A stretch of DNA of 64,000 nucleotides from Microvirga tunisiensis (GTDB taxonomy: Bacteria > Pseudomonadota > Alphaproteobacteria > Rhizobiales > Beijerinckiaceae), in contig NZ_VOSK01000005.1 of the NCBI RefSeq assembly GCF_009296175.1, positions 1 to 64,000 on the forward strand. Reading direction: 5' to 3'. This document shows positions 19,184 through 28,708 of the stretch, piece by piece (position 1 is the stretch's first letter; every line of letters begins with the position of its first letter). Made by a program: the position numbers and the translations under genes. The notes beneath the pieces were generated by a model. That model ran no database searches, was not told the DNA's origin, and worked only from the letters and a program-made list of their open reading frames with translations.

Positions 19184-20200
19184 TCAGGAAACCTGCACGA
19201 TCAGCTTGCCGAAATTCCTGCCCTCCAGCATGCCGATGAAGGCCTCCGGTGCGCTCTCAAGTCCGTCGACGATGTCTTCCTGGTACTTGACGCGTCCCTC
19301 GGCGATCCACTGGGCCATCTCCCGATAGAAGGCGGGGCGCTGCGCGTGGAACTCGCGCTGGATGAAGCCGCGGATGGTCAGGCTCTTGGTGAGCACGTCA
19401 CGCATCAGGATGGGCAGGCGATCAGGCCCGTCGAAGGGGCCGGTGCTGTTGTACTGCGCCACGAGTCCGCAGACCGGAATGCGGGCGAAGGTATTCAGCA
19501 AAGGAAACACAGCATCCCATACCTTGCCGCCGACATTCTCGAAGTAGACATCAATGCCGTCCGGACAGGCTGCCTGCAATTCCTCCGCAAAGGTGGGCGA
19601 GCGATGGTCGAGGGCGACATCGAAGCCGAAAGCGTCGCGAACCAGCGCGCATTTGTCCGGTCCGCCGGCGATTCCCACCGCACGCGCCGCTTTGATGCGC
19701 GCAATCTGGCCGACCGCCGCTCCGACTGGCCCGCTTGCCGCAGCCACCACGACGGTCTCTCCGGGCTTGGGCTGCCCGAGGGTGAGCAATCCGGCATAGG
19801 CCGTGAAGCCCGGCATCCCGAGTACGCCAAGCGCGGTCGTGACAGGTGCTTGTTGCGGATCGAGCTTGCGCAGATCGGTGCCGTCCGACAGGGCATGGGC
19901 CTGCCAGCCTGAATAGGAGAGAACCCTATCGCCCGCAGCATAATCGGGATGCCGGCTCTCCAGCACCTCGGCCACCGTGCCGCCCTCCATGACCTGCCCG
20001 ATCTCGACAGATGCCGCGTAGGATTTCGCGGCGCTCATTCGGCCGCGCATGTAGGGATCGAGCGAGAGATACCGGATCTTGAGAAGAACCTGTCCTTCGC
20101 CTGGGCTCGGGATGGGCGTATGCACGAACTCGAAGTTATCGGGCGAGGGGCGACCGACCGGACGCGAGGCGAGGAGGATTTGAAGGTTTTGTTCTGTCAC
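19184..20200 (-). CDS. NADP-dependent medium-chain oxidoreductase (leukotriene-B4 dehydrogenase type)
   Basis: The 338-residue protein is a medium-chain reductase of the prostaglandin reductase/CurA type, without structural zinc. Visible motifs are LSLDPYMRGRM near residue 45, the nucleotide-binding region VVAAASGPVGAAVGQIARIK and the C-terminal FGKLIVQVS. Such enzymes reduce the double bond of alpha,beta-unsaturated ketones and aldehydes with NADPH. The GTG at 20200 is chosen because AGGAG lies eight bases upstream and the family consensus starts there. Longer frames would add unrelated residues. The gene stands alone between cvpA and the second RTX gene. Confidence 0.9.
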   Translation of the reverse strand: MTEQNLQILLASRPVGRPSPDNFEFVHTPIPSPGEGQVLLKIRYLSLDPYMRGRMSAAKSYAASVEIGQVMEGGTVAEVLESRHPDYAAGDRVLSYSGWQAHALSDGTDLRKLDPQQAPVTTALGVLGMPGFTAYAGLLTLGQPKPGETVVVAAASGPVGAAVGQIARIKAARAVGIAGGPDKCALVRDAFGFDVALDHRSPTFAEELQAACPDGIDVYFENVGGKVWDAVFPLLNTFARIPVCGLVAQYNSTGPFDGPDRLPILMRDVLTKSLTIRGFIQREFHAQRPAFYREMAQWIAEGRVKYQEDIVDGLESAPEAFIGMLEGRNFGKLIVQVS

Positions 20201-20335
20201 AGCTTCGACTCCTGGGGCGGGACTGGCGCAAGGCGCCGTCTGTCGTGGCACGTGCGATTTACACCTGATAACGGGTGATGTGCAGAGCCCTTTCGTCAAG
20301 GCTTCGAGAGGTCGTTGAGGGGATGTGAGAGCAAT

Positions 20336-20364
20336 AAAAAAGCTCCGGCGGATAACGCCGGAGC
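20336..20364 (-). terminator. Intrinsic terminator after RTX gene 2
   Basis: On the minus strand the GCTCCGGCG/CGCCGGAGC stem (20342-20350 with 20356-20364) has a five-base loop and is followed by TTTTTT. It lies about 25 bases beyond the stop of the cadherin/RTX gene. Confidence 0.88.
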
Positions 20365-20388
20365 CCGATATCGGGATGGTACCCGATC

Positions 20389-21630
20389 TTAGATGAACAG
20401 GAAGTCGTTGAAGGAGAGGGTGGTGCCGGGCTTCAGCTTGAGGATTTCGATCGGGTTCGCGCTGCCGGAGCCGTCAACATCCAGGTAAACAGTCCCGCTC
20501 TTCTTCGTGTATACGACGTAGTCGTTCCCGTCATTGGAGGCGGTCCCGACGGTGAAGAATTTCTTCTCCAGCTTGCCTTCTTTGAAGACCTTATCAAGCC
20601 CGACCGAGGACTTCTTATCCAGCTTACTCTTCTTGGCGAGGTCAAGAAGATCGCTCTTCGCGGCTTTGACCTTGAACCCCGTCAGGGCGTCGAGGTCGAA
20701 ATGGATCTTGTCCTGTCCGGATTTGAAGTCGTTGATGTGGTCGAAATGGCCCTTCTTGAAGGGATTGTCGAACACGAAGGTGTCCGCGCCATCGCCGCCG
20801 GAGAGGAAATCCTTGCCGGCACCGCCGTTGAGCGTATCGTTCCCGGCGAGGCCATAAAGCTTGTCGTTGCCGGCGCCCCCGTTGAGCATGTCGTCGCCGG
20901 CGAGGCCGTAGAGCGTGTCGTTGCCGGACAGATCTTTGAAAAGGTCCGATCTAGCACTATCGTGGAGTCGGTCGTTCGTTGCGGTGCCGTTCCGGATGTT
21001 GACGGCATCGGACACGTTGATGGTCAGGTTGGCCGTGTGGATGTTACCGTCGGAATCTTTGACCTCGACCGTGATCTGATGCGACTTGGCGCTCAGATAA
21101 TCCAGCAGAGAGCCGTCCTTCACCACGACATTACCGTCCACGATGTCAAAGCGTCCGCCGGCATCGTCCGTCAGGGTATAGGTGAAGGTGTCGTCGTCAT
21201 CGGGATCGAACGCCCAGAGCGAACCGATCACGGTACCTGTTTGCGCATGCTCGACCACGGAGCTGTCCGACAGGATGATCTCGGTCGGAGCCGTATTGTC
21301 CGACACCGAAACCGTGAGGGTCGTCGTCGCGACGACGGTGCCCACATCTCCGGTGGCGGAAATCTTGAAGGTGAAATGATTGAGGGCGTCGTTCTCGAAA
21401 TCGAAGAGGCTGCTGCCGTCGCCGCTTACGCTGTTTTTGACGACCAGCACCCAATTCAAGATGCCTTCCTGGGAGATTGGCTTGATTTCGAAGCGCCCGC
21501 TGCCCGGATCGATCAATCTGAAGGCGGCATTCTCGCTGGCACCCTCACCGGTGACGCCGATGAACCCCACAATCGTGCCGACTTGAGGATTCTCGACGAT
21601 TGTCGAGTTCGAAAGAGTAACCGTCGCCAT
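20389..21630 (-). CDS. Cadherin-like/RTX repeat secreted protein
   Basis: The 413-residue protein has no signal peptide. Residues 1-100 and 105-200 are two cadherin-like beta-sandwich domains (TVTLSNSTIVENPQVGTIVG; APTEIILSDSSVVEHAQTG; calcium-ligand stretch FDPDDDDTFTYTL). They are followed by RTX nonapeptides (GNDTLYGLAGDDMLNGGAGN, ending GADTFVFD) and a C-terminal module (YVVYTKKSGTVYLDVDGSG ... LSFNDFLFI) matching that of the shorter RTX protein. These features point to type I secretion and a surface or adhesive role. GGGGGA just before the ATG at 21630 supports this start. No secretion genes are nearby. Confidence 0.82.
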   Translation of the reverse strand: MATVTLSNSTIVENPQVGTIVGFIGVTGEGASENAAFRLIDPGSGRFEIKPISQEGILNWVLVVKNSVSGDGSSLFDFENDALNHFTFKISATGDVGTVVATTTLTVSVSDNTAPTEIILSDSSVVEHAQTGTVIGSLWAFDPDDDDTFTYTLTDDAGGRFDIVDGNVVVKDGSLLDYLSAKSHQITVEVKDSDGNIHTANLTINVSDAVNIRNGTATNDRLHDSARSDLFKDLSGNDTLYGLAGDDMLNGGAGNDKLYGLAGNDTLNGGAGKDFLSGGDGADTFVFDNPFKKGHFDHINDFKSGQDKIHFDLDALTGFKVKAAKSDLLDLAKKSKLDKKSSVGLDKVFKEGKLEKKFFTVGTASNDGNDYVVYTKKSGTVYLDVDGSGSANPIEILKLKPGTTLSFNDFLFI

Positions 21631-21771
21631 GTTGTCCCCCAAAGATCCCAGGCCAATCGTTGATTCTGCCGACGAGGCCATCCGGCAGGCTTACGGAATT
21701 AATGATACATAATATCATTTTACGATCAAGTAGACCGGATGGCCTAAGACGATTCCAGAAGGAACAAGCCG

Positions 21772-23172
21772 TCAGGAGGCTTTGCGCCGGCGCGCTGCAA
21801 TTCCTGCAACCAGATCAGTGATATGGCCGATGGACGATGTTGCGAGAGGCAGCTTCTCCGGCTTGCCTTTCTCCAGACGCGGTGCCGGTGCGACAGCGCC
21901 GGAAAAGCCAAGTTTCGCCGCCTCCTTAAGCCGGGCCGGCGCTTGCGCCACCGGGCGGATCGCGCCGGAAAGACCGAGTTCGCCGAAATAGACCGTGTCG
22001 GGGGGAAGCGGATTGCCGGAGAGGGACGACACCAAAGCTGCCGCAGCCGCGAGATCCGCGGCGGGTTCGGTAATGCGCAGGCCTCCCGCCACGTTGAGAT
22101 AGACGTCGTGCATGCCGAGCTTGAGCCCGCCATGGGCCTCCAGCACCGCGAGCACCATGGCCAGGCGGCTCTGATCCCAGCCGACCACAGCCCGGCGTGG
22201 CGTGCCGAGGGAGGTCGGCGCGACGAGGGCCTGGATCTCCACCAAGAGCGGGCGCGTGCCCTCCATGCCGGCGAAGACCGCCGTGCCGGCGGTCGCCATG
22301 TCGCGTCCGGCGAGGAACAGCTCCGACGGGTTGGTCACCTCGCGCAGACCCTGATCGGACATTTCGAAGACGCCGATCTCGTCGGTGGGGCCGAAGCGGT
22401 TCTTCACCGCGCGCAGGATTCGGAAATGGTGGCCCGAGTCGCCCTCGAAGGAGACCACCGCGTCGACCATGTGCTCGACGACGCGGGGGCCGGCGATCTG
22501 CCCGTCCTTGGTCACGTGGCCGACGAGAATGACGGCCGTGCCGGTGGTCTTCGCGAAGCGGATCAGCGCCTGGGCGGAGCCGCGGACCTGCGTGACGGTG
22601 CCGGGCGCGGATTCCACCGTCTCGGTCCACATGGTCTGGATCGAGTCGATGATGGCGAGCGCCGGCGGACGGCCCTGGCTCAAGGTGGCGATGATGTCCT
22701 CGACATTGGTCTCGGAGGCGAGTTCGACGGGCGCTTGGCCCAGGCCGAGGCGCTCAGCCCGCAGGCGCACCTGCGCCACCGCCTCTTCGCCCGAGATATA
22801 GGCGACCCGCTCGCCCCTCAGGGCAAGGGCGGCGGAGGCCTGCATCAGCAGCGTCGACTTGCCGATGCCGGGATCGCCGCCGAGCAGGATGATCGAGCCA
22901 TGCACGAAGCCGCCGCCGGTGACCCGGTCGAGTTCGGCAATGCCGGAGGGAGTGCGCGGGGCCTCCTTGCTCTCGCCGGAGAGACCTTCGAGCGGAAAGA
23001 TCCGGCCCTTGGCACGAGACGGGCGCGTGGCGACGGGACCGGCCATCGGGCTCGCGGAGCCTGCCTCCTCGGCGATGGTGTTCCAGCCGCCGCAGGCCTC
23101 GCATTTGCCTTTCCAGCGGGTATAGACCGCGCCGCATTCCTGGCAGACGAAGGAGGGGTGACGTTTGGCCAT
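21772..23172 (-). CDS. radA: DNA repair protein RadA (Sms)
   Basis: The 466-residue protein is a RecA-related helicase that promotes branch migration of recombination intermediates. It has the N-terminal C4 zinc finger (CQECGAVYTRWKGKCEACGG), Walker A GGDPGIGKST, the RadA-specific KNRFGPTDEIGVF motif and a Lon-like C-terminal domain (DVYLNVAGGLRITEPAADLA). The ATG overlaps the stop of alr (TGATG on the minus strand), so translation is coupled. It is the last gene of the dnaB-alr-radA operon. Confidence 0.97.
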   Translation of the reverse strand: MAKRHPSFVCQECGAVYTRWKGKCEACGGWNTIAEEAGSASPMAGPVATRPSRAKGRIFPLEGLSGESKEAPRTPSGIAELDRVTGGGFVHGSIILLGGDPGIGKSTLLMQASAALALRGERVAYISGEEAVAQVRLRAERLGLGQAPVELASETNVEDIIATLSQGRPPALAIIDSIQTMWTETVESAPGTVTQVRGSAQALIRFAKTTGTAVILVGHVTKDGQIAGPRVVEHMVDAVVSFEGDSGHHFRILRAVKNRFGPTDEIGVFEMSDQGLREVTNPSELFLAGRDMATAGTAVFAGMEGTRPLLVEIQALVAPTSLGTPRRAVVGWDQSRLAMVLAVLEAHGGLKLGMHDVYLNVAGGLRITEPAADLAAAAALVSSLSGNPLPPDTVYFGELGLSGAIRPVAQAPARLKEAAKLGFSGAVAPAPRLEKGKPEKLPLATSSIGHITDLVAGIAARRRKAS

Positions 23173-24338
23173 CAGCCTTGCCCCCCGCGATAGGTGCGGG
23201 CGTAGCGCGATCCGAGATTGGTCAGGATTTCGTAGCCGATGGTGCCGGCGCGGCGGCCGACCTCGTCGACGGTCAAATCTCCCCCGATCAGAGTGACGGT
23301 ATCGCCGCGCTGAACCTGATTCTCCGGCACATCCGTCACGTCGATCGTAATCAGATCCATGGAGACGTTGCCGGCGAAGGGGCAGGTGCGTCCTGCCACC
23401 AGGGCCATGCCTGAGAGCAGCTCGTCGCCGCTCTTGCCGCGGGCGCTCGCGGCGCGCGGGTAACCGTCAGCATAACCGACGGAGAGGGTGGCGATGCGGC
23501 GCTTTTCCAGCGCAAGCCAGCGGCCATTGTAGCCGACACTGTGATCGGCCTCGACCCAGCGTAGCTGAACGATGCGGGCTTCAAGACCCACGACCGGCTT
23601 CGTGGGGTTGTCCCGGTCCGGCGTCGGGTTGCCGCCATAGAGCGCGTAGCCCGGTCGGGCGAGATCGAAATGTGGCTTCTCCTTTAGGAATATGCCGGAG
23701 GAATTGGCGAGCGAGGCCGCGATGCCGGGAAGCGTTGCCCGCACGGCCTGAAACGCTTCGATCTGCTGCCGGTTGAGCAGATTGTCGCTTTCCTCGGCGC
23801 TCACGAAATGGCTCATGAGGAGCGATGTTTCGAAGTCCTTCAACTCCGCGCGATCCTTGAGCGTCAACCCTTGTGGCACGGTGAGGCCGAGCCGGTTCAT
23901 GCCGGTATCGACATGGATCGCGGCTTTCCGCTTTTGGCCCTCAGCGCGGCAGAAACCGGCCCATTCCTCGATTTCCTCGAAGGAGCCGAGGACAGGGCAT
24001 AGATCGAATTCCGCATAGGTGGGGCAGGTGCCGGCAAAGAGGCCGTTCAGCACGTAGATCGTCGCGTCGGGCGCAACGGCGCGGACGCGGATCGCCTCGC
24101 TCAGGTGCGCCACGAAGAACGTGCGGCAGCCGGCCCTGGCGAGGGCCGGGACAGCCTTCTCGATGCCGATGCCATAGGCATTGGCCTTGACCACGGCGGC
24201 AGTCTCCGCGCCGCCTGCGTTGTCGCGCAGGGTGCGCCAGTTGGAGGCGAGGGCGTCGAGGTCGATATGGAGGACACCACCGGCGGCATTTTCGGGAATG
24301 CCGCCGGCTGCATTGGTCTGCGAGGTAAGCTTGGTCAA
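23172..24338 (-). CDS. alr: Alanine racemase
   Basis: The 388-residue PLP enzyme makes D-alanine for peptidoglycan. The cofactor lysine is in AAVVKANAYGIGIEKA, and the catalytic tyrosine region reads SVGYNGRW with SVGYADGYPR further on. The N-terminal 20 residues form a poorly conserved leader (TSQTNAAGGIPENAAGG). The start overlaps the dnaB stop by four bases (ATGA) and the stop overlaps the radA start, so all three are coupled. It may be either the biosynthetic Alr or a catabolic DadX-type enzyme; no amino-acid dehydrogenase gene is adjacent, which favours the first. Confidence 0.95.
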   Translation of the reverse strand: MTKLTSQTNAAGGIPENAAGGVLHIDLDALASNWRTLRDNAGGAETAAVVKANAYGIGIEKAVPALARAGCRTFFVAHLSEAIRVRAVAPDATIYVLNGLFAGTCPTYAEFDLCPVLGSFEEIEEWAGFCRAEGQKRKAAIHVDTGMNRLGLTVPQGLTLKDRAELKDFETSLLMSHFVSAEESDNLLNRQQIEAFQAVRATLPGIAASLANSSGIFLKEKPHFDLARPGYALYGGNPTPDRDNPTKPVVGLEARIVQLRWVEADHSVGYNGRWLALEKRRIATLSVGYADGYPRAASARGKSGDELLSGMALVAGRTCPFAGNVSMDLITIDVTDVPENQVQRGDTVTLIGGDLTVDEVGRRAGTIGYEILTNLGSRYARTYRGGQG

Positions 24339-25828
24339 TCGCCAATCCGTTCAGGGAGTTTGTCTTCATCCGCAAGGTTGGTGAAGCGGGTGATGTCGGC
24401 CTGGAAGGCCAGCTGCACGGTGCCGGTCGGTCCGTGACGCTGTTTGCCGATGATGACCTCGGCCTTGCCGTGGACCTGATCCATCTCCGCCTGCCACTTG
24501 AAGTATTCCTCGGTGCCGGGTTTCGGCTCCTTGTTCTTCAGATAGTACTCGTCGCGGTAAACGAACATGACCACGTCGGCGTCCTGCTCGATCGAGCCCG
24601 ATTCACGAAGGTCAGACAGCTGCGGGCGTTTGTCGTCGCGCGATTCGACCTGACGGGAAAGCTGGGAGAGAGCCACGAGCGGAACCGACAGCTCCTTGGC
24701 AAGCGCCTTGAGGCCTGTGGTAATCTCGGTGAGCTCCTGCACCCGGTTCTCGCCCTTCTTGGACGAACCGGAGAGAAGCTGAAGATAGTCGACGATCAGG
24801 ATGTCGAGGCCGCGCTGGCGCTTGAGGCGGCGCGCACGGGCCGCGAGCTGGGCGATGGAGATGCCGCCGGTCTGGTCGATGTAGAACGGGATCGACTGCA
24901 TCTCGCGGGCAGCTTCCGTGATCTTGTAGAAATCGTCCTCGCGCATGTCGCCGCGGCGGATCTTGTACGAGGGCACGCCCGACTGCTCGGCGATGATACG
25001 GGTGGCGAGCTGTTCGGCCGACATTTCGAGAGAGAAGAAGCCGACGATGCCGCCGTTGACGGTCTTCAGCGTGCCGTCCTGCTGCTTCTCGGCCTGATAG
25101 GCCTTGGCGATGTTGAACGCGATGTTCGTCACCAGCGAGGTCTTACCCATCGCTGGGCGGCCCGCGAGGATGACCAGGTCCGACGGCTGCAGACCGCCGA
25201 GCGAGCGGTCGAGATCGACGAGACCCGTCGAGATGCCGGAGAGTGCGCCCTCGCGCTTATACGCCGCAGCGGCCATGTCGATGGCCGCCGTGAGCGCATC
25301 GGAGAAGCGCTGGAAGCCGCCGTCGTAGCGGCCGGTCTCGGCCAGGGCGTAAAGGCGGCGCTCCGCCTCCTCGATCTGGTCGCGGGGCGAGGTTTCGACC
25401 GGTGCGTCGAAGGCGACGTTCACCATGTCCTCGCCGATATTGATCAGGTTCCGGCGCACCGCGAGGTCGTAGATCGTGCGGCCGTAATCCTCGGCGTTGA
25501 TGACGGTCGTCGCCTCGGCCGCCAGACGCGCGAGGTATTGGGAGACGGTGATGCCGCCGAGATCCTGATCGCCCAGGAATGTCTTCATGGTGATCGGAGT
25601 CGCGACCTTGCCGGCCTTGATCAGGCTCGTCGCCACCTCGTAGATGCGCCGGTGCAGGTCTTCGATGAAATGGCCGGCCTCGAGGAAATCGGAGACGCGG
25701 TAATAGGCATCGTTGTTGACCAGAATCGCGCCCAGCAGAGCCTGTTCGGCTTCGATGTTGCTGGGGGGCGTCCGAAACTGCGGCTCGGCGGCTTCGAGGC
25801 GGGCGATCAGGGCATTGGCGGCGGCCAT
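24335..25828 (-). CDS. dnaB: Replicative DNA helicase
   Basis: The 497-residue hexameric helicase unwinds DNA at the replication fork. The N-terminal DnaB domain (RTPPSNIEAEQALLGAIL) is followed by a RecA-like ATPase domain with Walker A GRPAMGKTSLV and the family motifs IDQTGGISIAQL, DYLQLLSG and RESGSIEQDADVVMF. The ATG at 25828 is preferred, because GGAG lies six bases before it; a TTG at 25846 in the same frame has no such site. It leads the dnaB-alr-radA operon and lies downstream of the ribosomal operon, separated by a terminator. Confidence 0.97.
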   Translation of the reverse strand: MAAANALIARLEAAEPQFRTPPSNIEAEQALLGAILVNNDAYYRVSDFLEAGHFIEDLHRRIYEVATSLIKAGKVATPITMKTFLGDQDLGGITVSQYLARLAAEATTVINAEDYGRTIYDLAVRRNLINIGEDMVNVAFDAPVETSPRDQIEEAERRLYALAETGRYDGGFQRFSDALTAAIDMAAAAYKREGALSGISTGLVDLDRSLGGLQPSDLVILAGRPAMGKTSLVTNIAFNIAKAYQAEKQQDGTLKTVNGGIVGFFSLEMSAEQLATRIIAEQSGVPSYKIRRGDMREDDFYKITEAAREMQSIPFYIDQTGGISIAQLAARARRLKRQRGLDILIVDYLQLLSGSSKKGENRVQELTEITTGLKALAKELSVPLVALSQLSRQVESRDDKRPQLSDLRESGSIEQDADVVMFVYRDEYYLKNKEPKPGTEEYFKWQAEMDQVHGKAEVIIGKQRHGPTGTVQLAFQADITRFTNLADEDKLPERIGD

Positions 25829-26011
25829 CTGGCGCTCCGAAAACAAAAGAAGGGTTAGAGTCTCTTAGACCGCAATTGGTGTCCTAAAGGTTGCCGTGCG
25901 GACACGAAGTCGGACTCTTCCCGATCTGTCCTCGCTGTCCTCGATTCTCACACCGTTCCTCTTTTCGCAGGCGTTGCAGCTTGACTCTTCGACAAGCCTG
26001 GAACCCAAAAG

Positions 26012-26043
26012 AAAAACGCTCCCCGTCGAATCGACGGAGAGCG
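26012..26043 (-). terminator. Intrinsic terminator of the ribosomal protein operon
   Basis: CGCTCCCCGTCG (26017-26028) pairs with CGACGGAGAGCG (26032-26043) with one mismatch and a three-base loop. On the minus strand it is followed by TTTTT. It lies about 190 bases beyond rplI, and TTTT also follows on the plus strand. Confidence 0.75.
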
Positions 26044-26100
26044 CGATTTTAGAACAAATCAAGAACCAGAGCAATCGCTCTAGCTTGCTGCCTGGAACTT

Positions 26101-26190
26101 GTCATCACCCGCCTTGTGGCGGTGATCTCGATCCGAAAAGCGGCGGCGCCTCACCGGGTCAGAATGGCCGGGACAAGCCCGGCCATGACG
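26101..26190. repeat. Type-A palindromic element (order 2-1)
   Basis: A 90-bp element. The left arm is a diverged CACCCGCCTTGTGGCGGTG (type 2) inside GTCATC...GATC. The right arm is GGCCGGGACAAGCCCGGCC (type 1) ending ATGACG. The core contains AAAGCGGCGGCGCC. Confidence 0.8.
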
Positions 26191-26229
26191 CAGAGAAGGT
26201 TCATTCCCGGCAGGGGAATGACGAAAGAC

Positions 26230-26796
26230 TTAGATCTCTTCGTCGCCACCGGCCTCGGCCAGCGCTGCGCCGACCTCGAGGCCGAGATCGTCGAGATTCA
26301 GTTCATCGCGAGCCGTGACGGCTTCGCCGCGAGCCTGACGCTCGGCTTCCTCGGGGCTGCGGGCGACGTTGATGGTCACCCGAACCTCGACCTCCGGATG
26401 GAGGGCGACCGGCACATTGTGCAGGCCGATGGTCTTGATCGGCTGGTTGAGAGCGATCTGGTTGCGGTCAACCGTGAAGCCGTTCTGGGTCATGATCTCG
26501 GCGAGGTCACGGGTCGAGACCGAACCGTAGAGCACGCCGGTCTCACCGGACTGGCGCAGGATGATGAAGCTCTGGCCGTTCAGCTTCTCGCCGACGACTT
26601 CCGCTTCCTTGCGGCGCTCGAGATTACGGGCCTCAAGCTGGGCGCGCTGAGCCTCGAAATGCTTCTTGTTGCCCTCGCTGGCGCGCAGAGCCTTGCCGCG
26701 CGGCAGGAGAAAGTTGCGTGCGTAGCCCGAGCGGACCTTTACGGTCTCACCCATCTGGCCGAGTTTTGCGACGCGCTCGAGAAGGATCACTTCCAT
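26230..26796 (-). CDS. rplI: 50S ribosomal protein L9
   Basis: The 188-residue protein binds 23S rRNA in the large subunit. The N-terminal domain has the signature [19 protein letters not shown] with [14 protein letters not shown] long helix connects to the C-terminal domain ([14 protein letters not shown]). It is longer than the 149-residue E. coli protein because of an acidic C-terminal tail (about 40 residues, ending GGDEEI), as usual in alphaproteobacteria. It is the last gene of the rpsF-rpsR-DUF2232-rplI operon. Confidence 0.97.
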   Translation of the reverse strand: MEVILLERVAKLGQMGETVKVRSGYARNFLLPRGKALRASEGNKKHFEAQRAQLEARNLERRKEAEVVGEKLNGQSFIILRQSGETGVLYGSVSTRDLAEIMTQNGFTVDRNQIALNQPIKTIGLHNVPVALHPEVEVRVTINVARSPEEAERQARGEAVTARDELNLDDLGLEVGAALAEAGGDEEI

Positions 26797-26819
26797 GGTT
26801 GTCTCCTTTAGGTTCGTGA

Positions 26820-27782
26820 TCAGGTGGAAAGAGTTGGCGGGGGATTCGGCCGCGTGCCGAAGCGGCGGCGCAGGCGGAAGACGGTGTCGGCAATGCCGAA
26901 CAGGGCCAGAGCAACCATCAGGATGCCCTGGGTAATGAAGATGAGGACGTACAGAGCCGACAGGATGAACGAGCGGCCGGACTTGCCCCGCGTACGGTCG
27001 TGAACGGCGGCGAGACCCTGCAGGGCAAAGGCCATGAGGAAGGCTCCCGACAGGGCCATTCCCAGTGCGCCGATGAAGCCGTCGAAGCTTGCCACCACGA
27101 GAGCGCCGATCAGGATCAGCCCGGCAGAACGGGGCATCACGAGTTCCGGAACCGACGGCCAGGGGCGCGGCAGGCGCTTGGAGGCGTGCACGATTCGGGC
27201 GGCCGCCCAGAGATAGAGCGCCAGCACGGTGGCGAAGCCTTGCGCCGAAAGGAAAGGCGTCAGGCGGGCGAAGATGCTGACCAGTTCCTCACGGGTTTCC
27301 GCGTCGAGCGCGTCCGGCCCGGACGTGTTGAACTGCGTGTTGACGAAGGCCTCGGACACCGCGCGGGCGTTCTGGTCGAAGGCGCTGAAATCGGCGCCCG
27401 TCGAGATCACGCCGGCGGCGATGATGGTGAGCGCTGCCGTTGCAGCGATCCAGGCCAGGAGCCGCCCGACCGGGTACCATTCCATGGTTCCGTCCTGTCC
27501 GGGGCGCCCGAGAAGGGCGAGATAGGACAGCCACCAGGCGGGCAGGGCGGTGATGAGGGCAAAGCCCAATCCGCTGAGCGGAGACAGGATCAGGGCGATC
27601 GCAAGACCGCCGACGAGAGCCGCAATGAGCCCGGAGCGGTGGTCCCACCCGAGGGAAACGATCAGAACGGGAATGGGGGCAAGGAGATACAACACGGCCG
27701 CGAGCGGCGTCGCCTTGACGATCACCGCAGTCAGAAGGGCCGATACGAGGCCTGCGCCTATGCCTGTTGCAACAAAATTCAT
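26820..27782 (-). CDS. DUF2232 family membrane protein
   Basis: The 320-residue protein has eight or so hydrophobic segments and is of the DUF2232 family (YybS-like), which alphaproteobacteria carry between rpsR and rplI. Visible segments include [20 protein letters not shown] and [20 protein letters not shown]. Function is unknown; a substrate-specific component or permease role has been guessed for relatives. The ATG at 27782 begins at the first helix. A longer in-frame start at 27833 would add 17 polar residues. A type-B repeat separates it from rpsR. Confidence 0.82.
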   Translation of the reverse strand: MNFVATGIGAGLVSALLTAVIVKATPLAAVLYLLAPIPVLIVSLGWDHRSGLIAALVGGLAIALILSPLSGLGFALITALPAWWLSYLALLGRPGQDGTMEWYPVGRLLAWIAATAALTIIAAGVISTGADFSAFDQNARAVSEAFVNTQFNTSGPDALDAETREELVSIFARLTPFLSAQGFATVLALYLWAAARIVHASKRLPRPWPSVPELVMPRSAGLILIGALVVASFDGFIGALGMALSGAFLMAFALQGLAAVHDRTRGKSGRSFILSALYVLIFITQGILMVALALFGIADTVFRLRRRFGTRPNPPPTLST

Positions 27783-27885
27783 CGTCTCGCTGTCCCGCTG
27801 CTCGCTGGCAGGGTTAGGGGCGACTGGCCCCAACTGGCCCGGCGGGTTTTCACCGCTGGGCTATGAAAAATCTATCCTCTTTGAC

Positions 27886-28000
27886 CACATCCTGAGGAGC
27901 AGCGAAGCTGCGTCTCGAACGAGGCTCCAGAGAACTCTGGAACCGCCATCCTCGTCCTTCGAGACGCCGCCCATGGCGGCTCCTCAGGATGAGGATGGCT
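27886..28000. repeat. Type-B nested palindromic repeat, copy 2
   Basis: The ends are CATCCTGAGGAG and CTCCTCAGGATGAGG. Inside are GCAGCGAAGCTGC and CCGCCCATGGCGG stem-loops, GTCTCGAACGAGG against CTTCGAGAC, and a central CCAGAGAACTCTGG palindrome. It lies within the ribosomal operon between rpsR and the DUF2232 gene and would fold in their shared transcript. Confidence 0.82.
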
Positions 28001-28040
28001 ATTCGCATAGCTGTCCGACGAATCGGGCAGCCGGATGATC

Positions 28041-28301
28041 TTAGCGGATCACGTAGGGCAGGAGGCCCAGGAAGCGGGCGCGCTTGATCGCCTGGGCGAG
28101 CTCACGCTGCTTCTTGGCCGACACGGCCGTAATGCGCGAAGGAACGATCTTGCCGCGCTCCGAGATGTAGCGGGACAGGAGCTTCGTGTCCTTGTAGTCG
28201 ATCTTCGGGGCGTTGGGACCCGAGAAGGGGCAGGTCTTGCGACGACGGAAGAACGGACGACGACCACCGCCGGCAGCCCCACCAGTAGCACCAAATGCCA
28301 T
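28041..28301 (-). CDS. rpsR: 30S ribosomal protein S18
   Basis: The 86-residue protein shows the S18 core: [40 protein letters not shown] and [19 protein letters not shown]. The N-terminal Gly/Arg-rich stretch ([16 protein letters not shown]) is typical of the alphaproteobacterial form. S18 pairs with S6 on the small subunit platform, and its gene begins two bases after the rpsF stop. Confidence 0.97.
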   Translation of the reverse strand: MAFGATGGAAGGGRRPFFRRRKTCPFSGPNAPKIDYKDTKLLSRYISERGKIVPSRITAVSAKKQRELAQAIKRARFLGLLPYVIR

Positions 28302-28303
28302 GA

Positions 28304-28708
28304 TTAAGCCTCCTCAGCTTCGTTGCCGCCGTCGAAGCCGCCGCCGTCGCGCTCGCGGCGCTCCCGGTCCTTGCGCTCGTCGCGGTCACGCTTCTGCATC
28401 ATCACGGACGGCTCGGTCTCGAGCTCTTCGACCTTGATGGTCATGAAGCGAAGGATGTCTTCGTTGATGCGCATCTGACGCTCCATCTCGGCCACCGCAG
28501 GAGCGGGAGCGTTGAGGTTGAACATCGTGAAATGCGCCTTGCGGTTCTTCTTGATCCGGTAGGCGAGGGACTTCACGCCCCACATCTCGGTCTTGTCGAC
28601 GCTGCCGCCATTCTGCTCGATGACGCCCTTGTACTGGTCGACCATAGTTTCGACCTGCTGCGGGGTGACATCCTGGCGAGCCATAAAGATATGCTCGTAG
28701 AGAGGCAT
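28304..28708 (-). CDS. rpsF: 30S ribosomal protein S6
   Basis: The 134-residue protein has the S6 fold: [60 protein letters not shown] and [17 protein letters not shown]. The C-terminal 35 residues are highly charged ([18 protein letters not shown]). The S6-S18 complex regulates this operon in some bacteria by binding the leader. I do not see enough of such a leader to claim it here. It is the first gene of the operon. Confidence 0.97.
   Translation of the reverse strand: MPLYEHIFMARQDVTPQQVETMVDQYKGVIEQNGGSVDKTEMWGVKSLAYRIKKNRKAHFTMFNLNAPAPAVAEMERQMRINEDILRFMTIKVEELETEPSVMMQKRDRDERKDRERRERDGGGFDGGNEAEEA

Larger units (their letters stand above)
25829..26229. other. Intergenic region between rplI and dnaB
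   Basis: These 401 bases hold a terminator (26012-26043) and a type-A palindromic element (26101-26190), both described separately. The remaining stretch up to dnaB must contain the dnaB operon promoter. No gene is supported. Confidence 0.6.
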
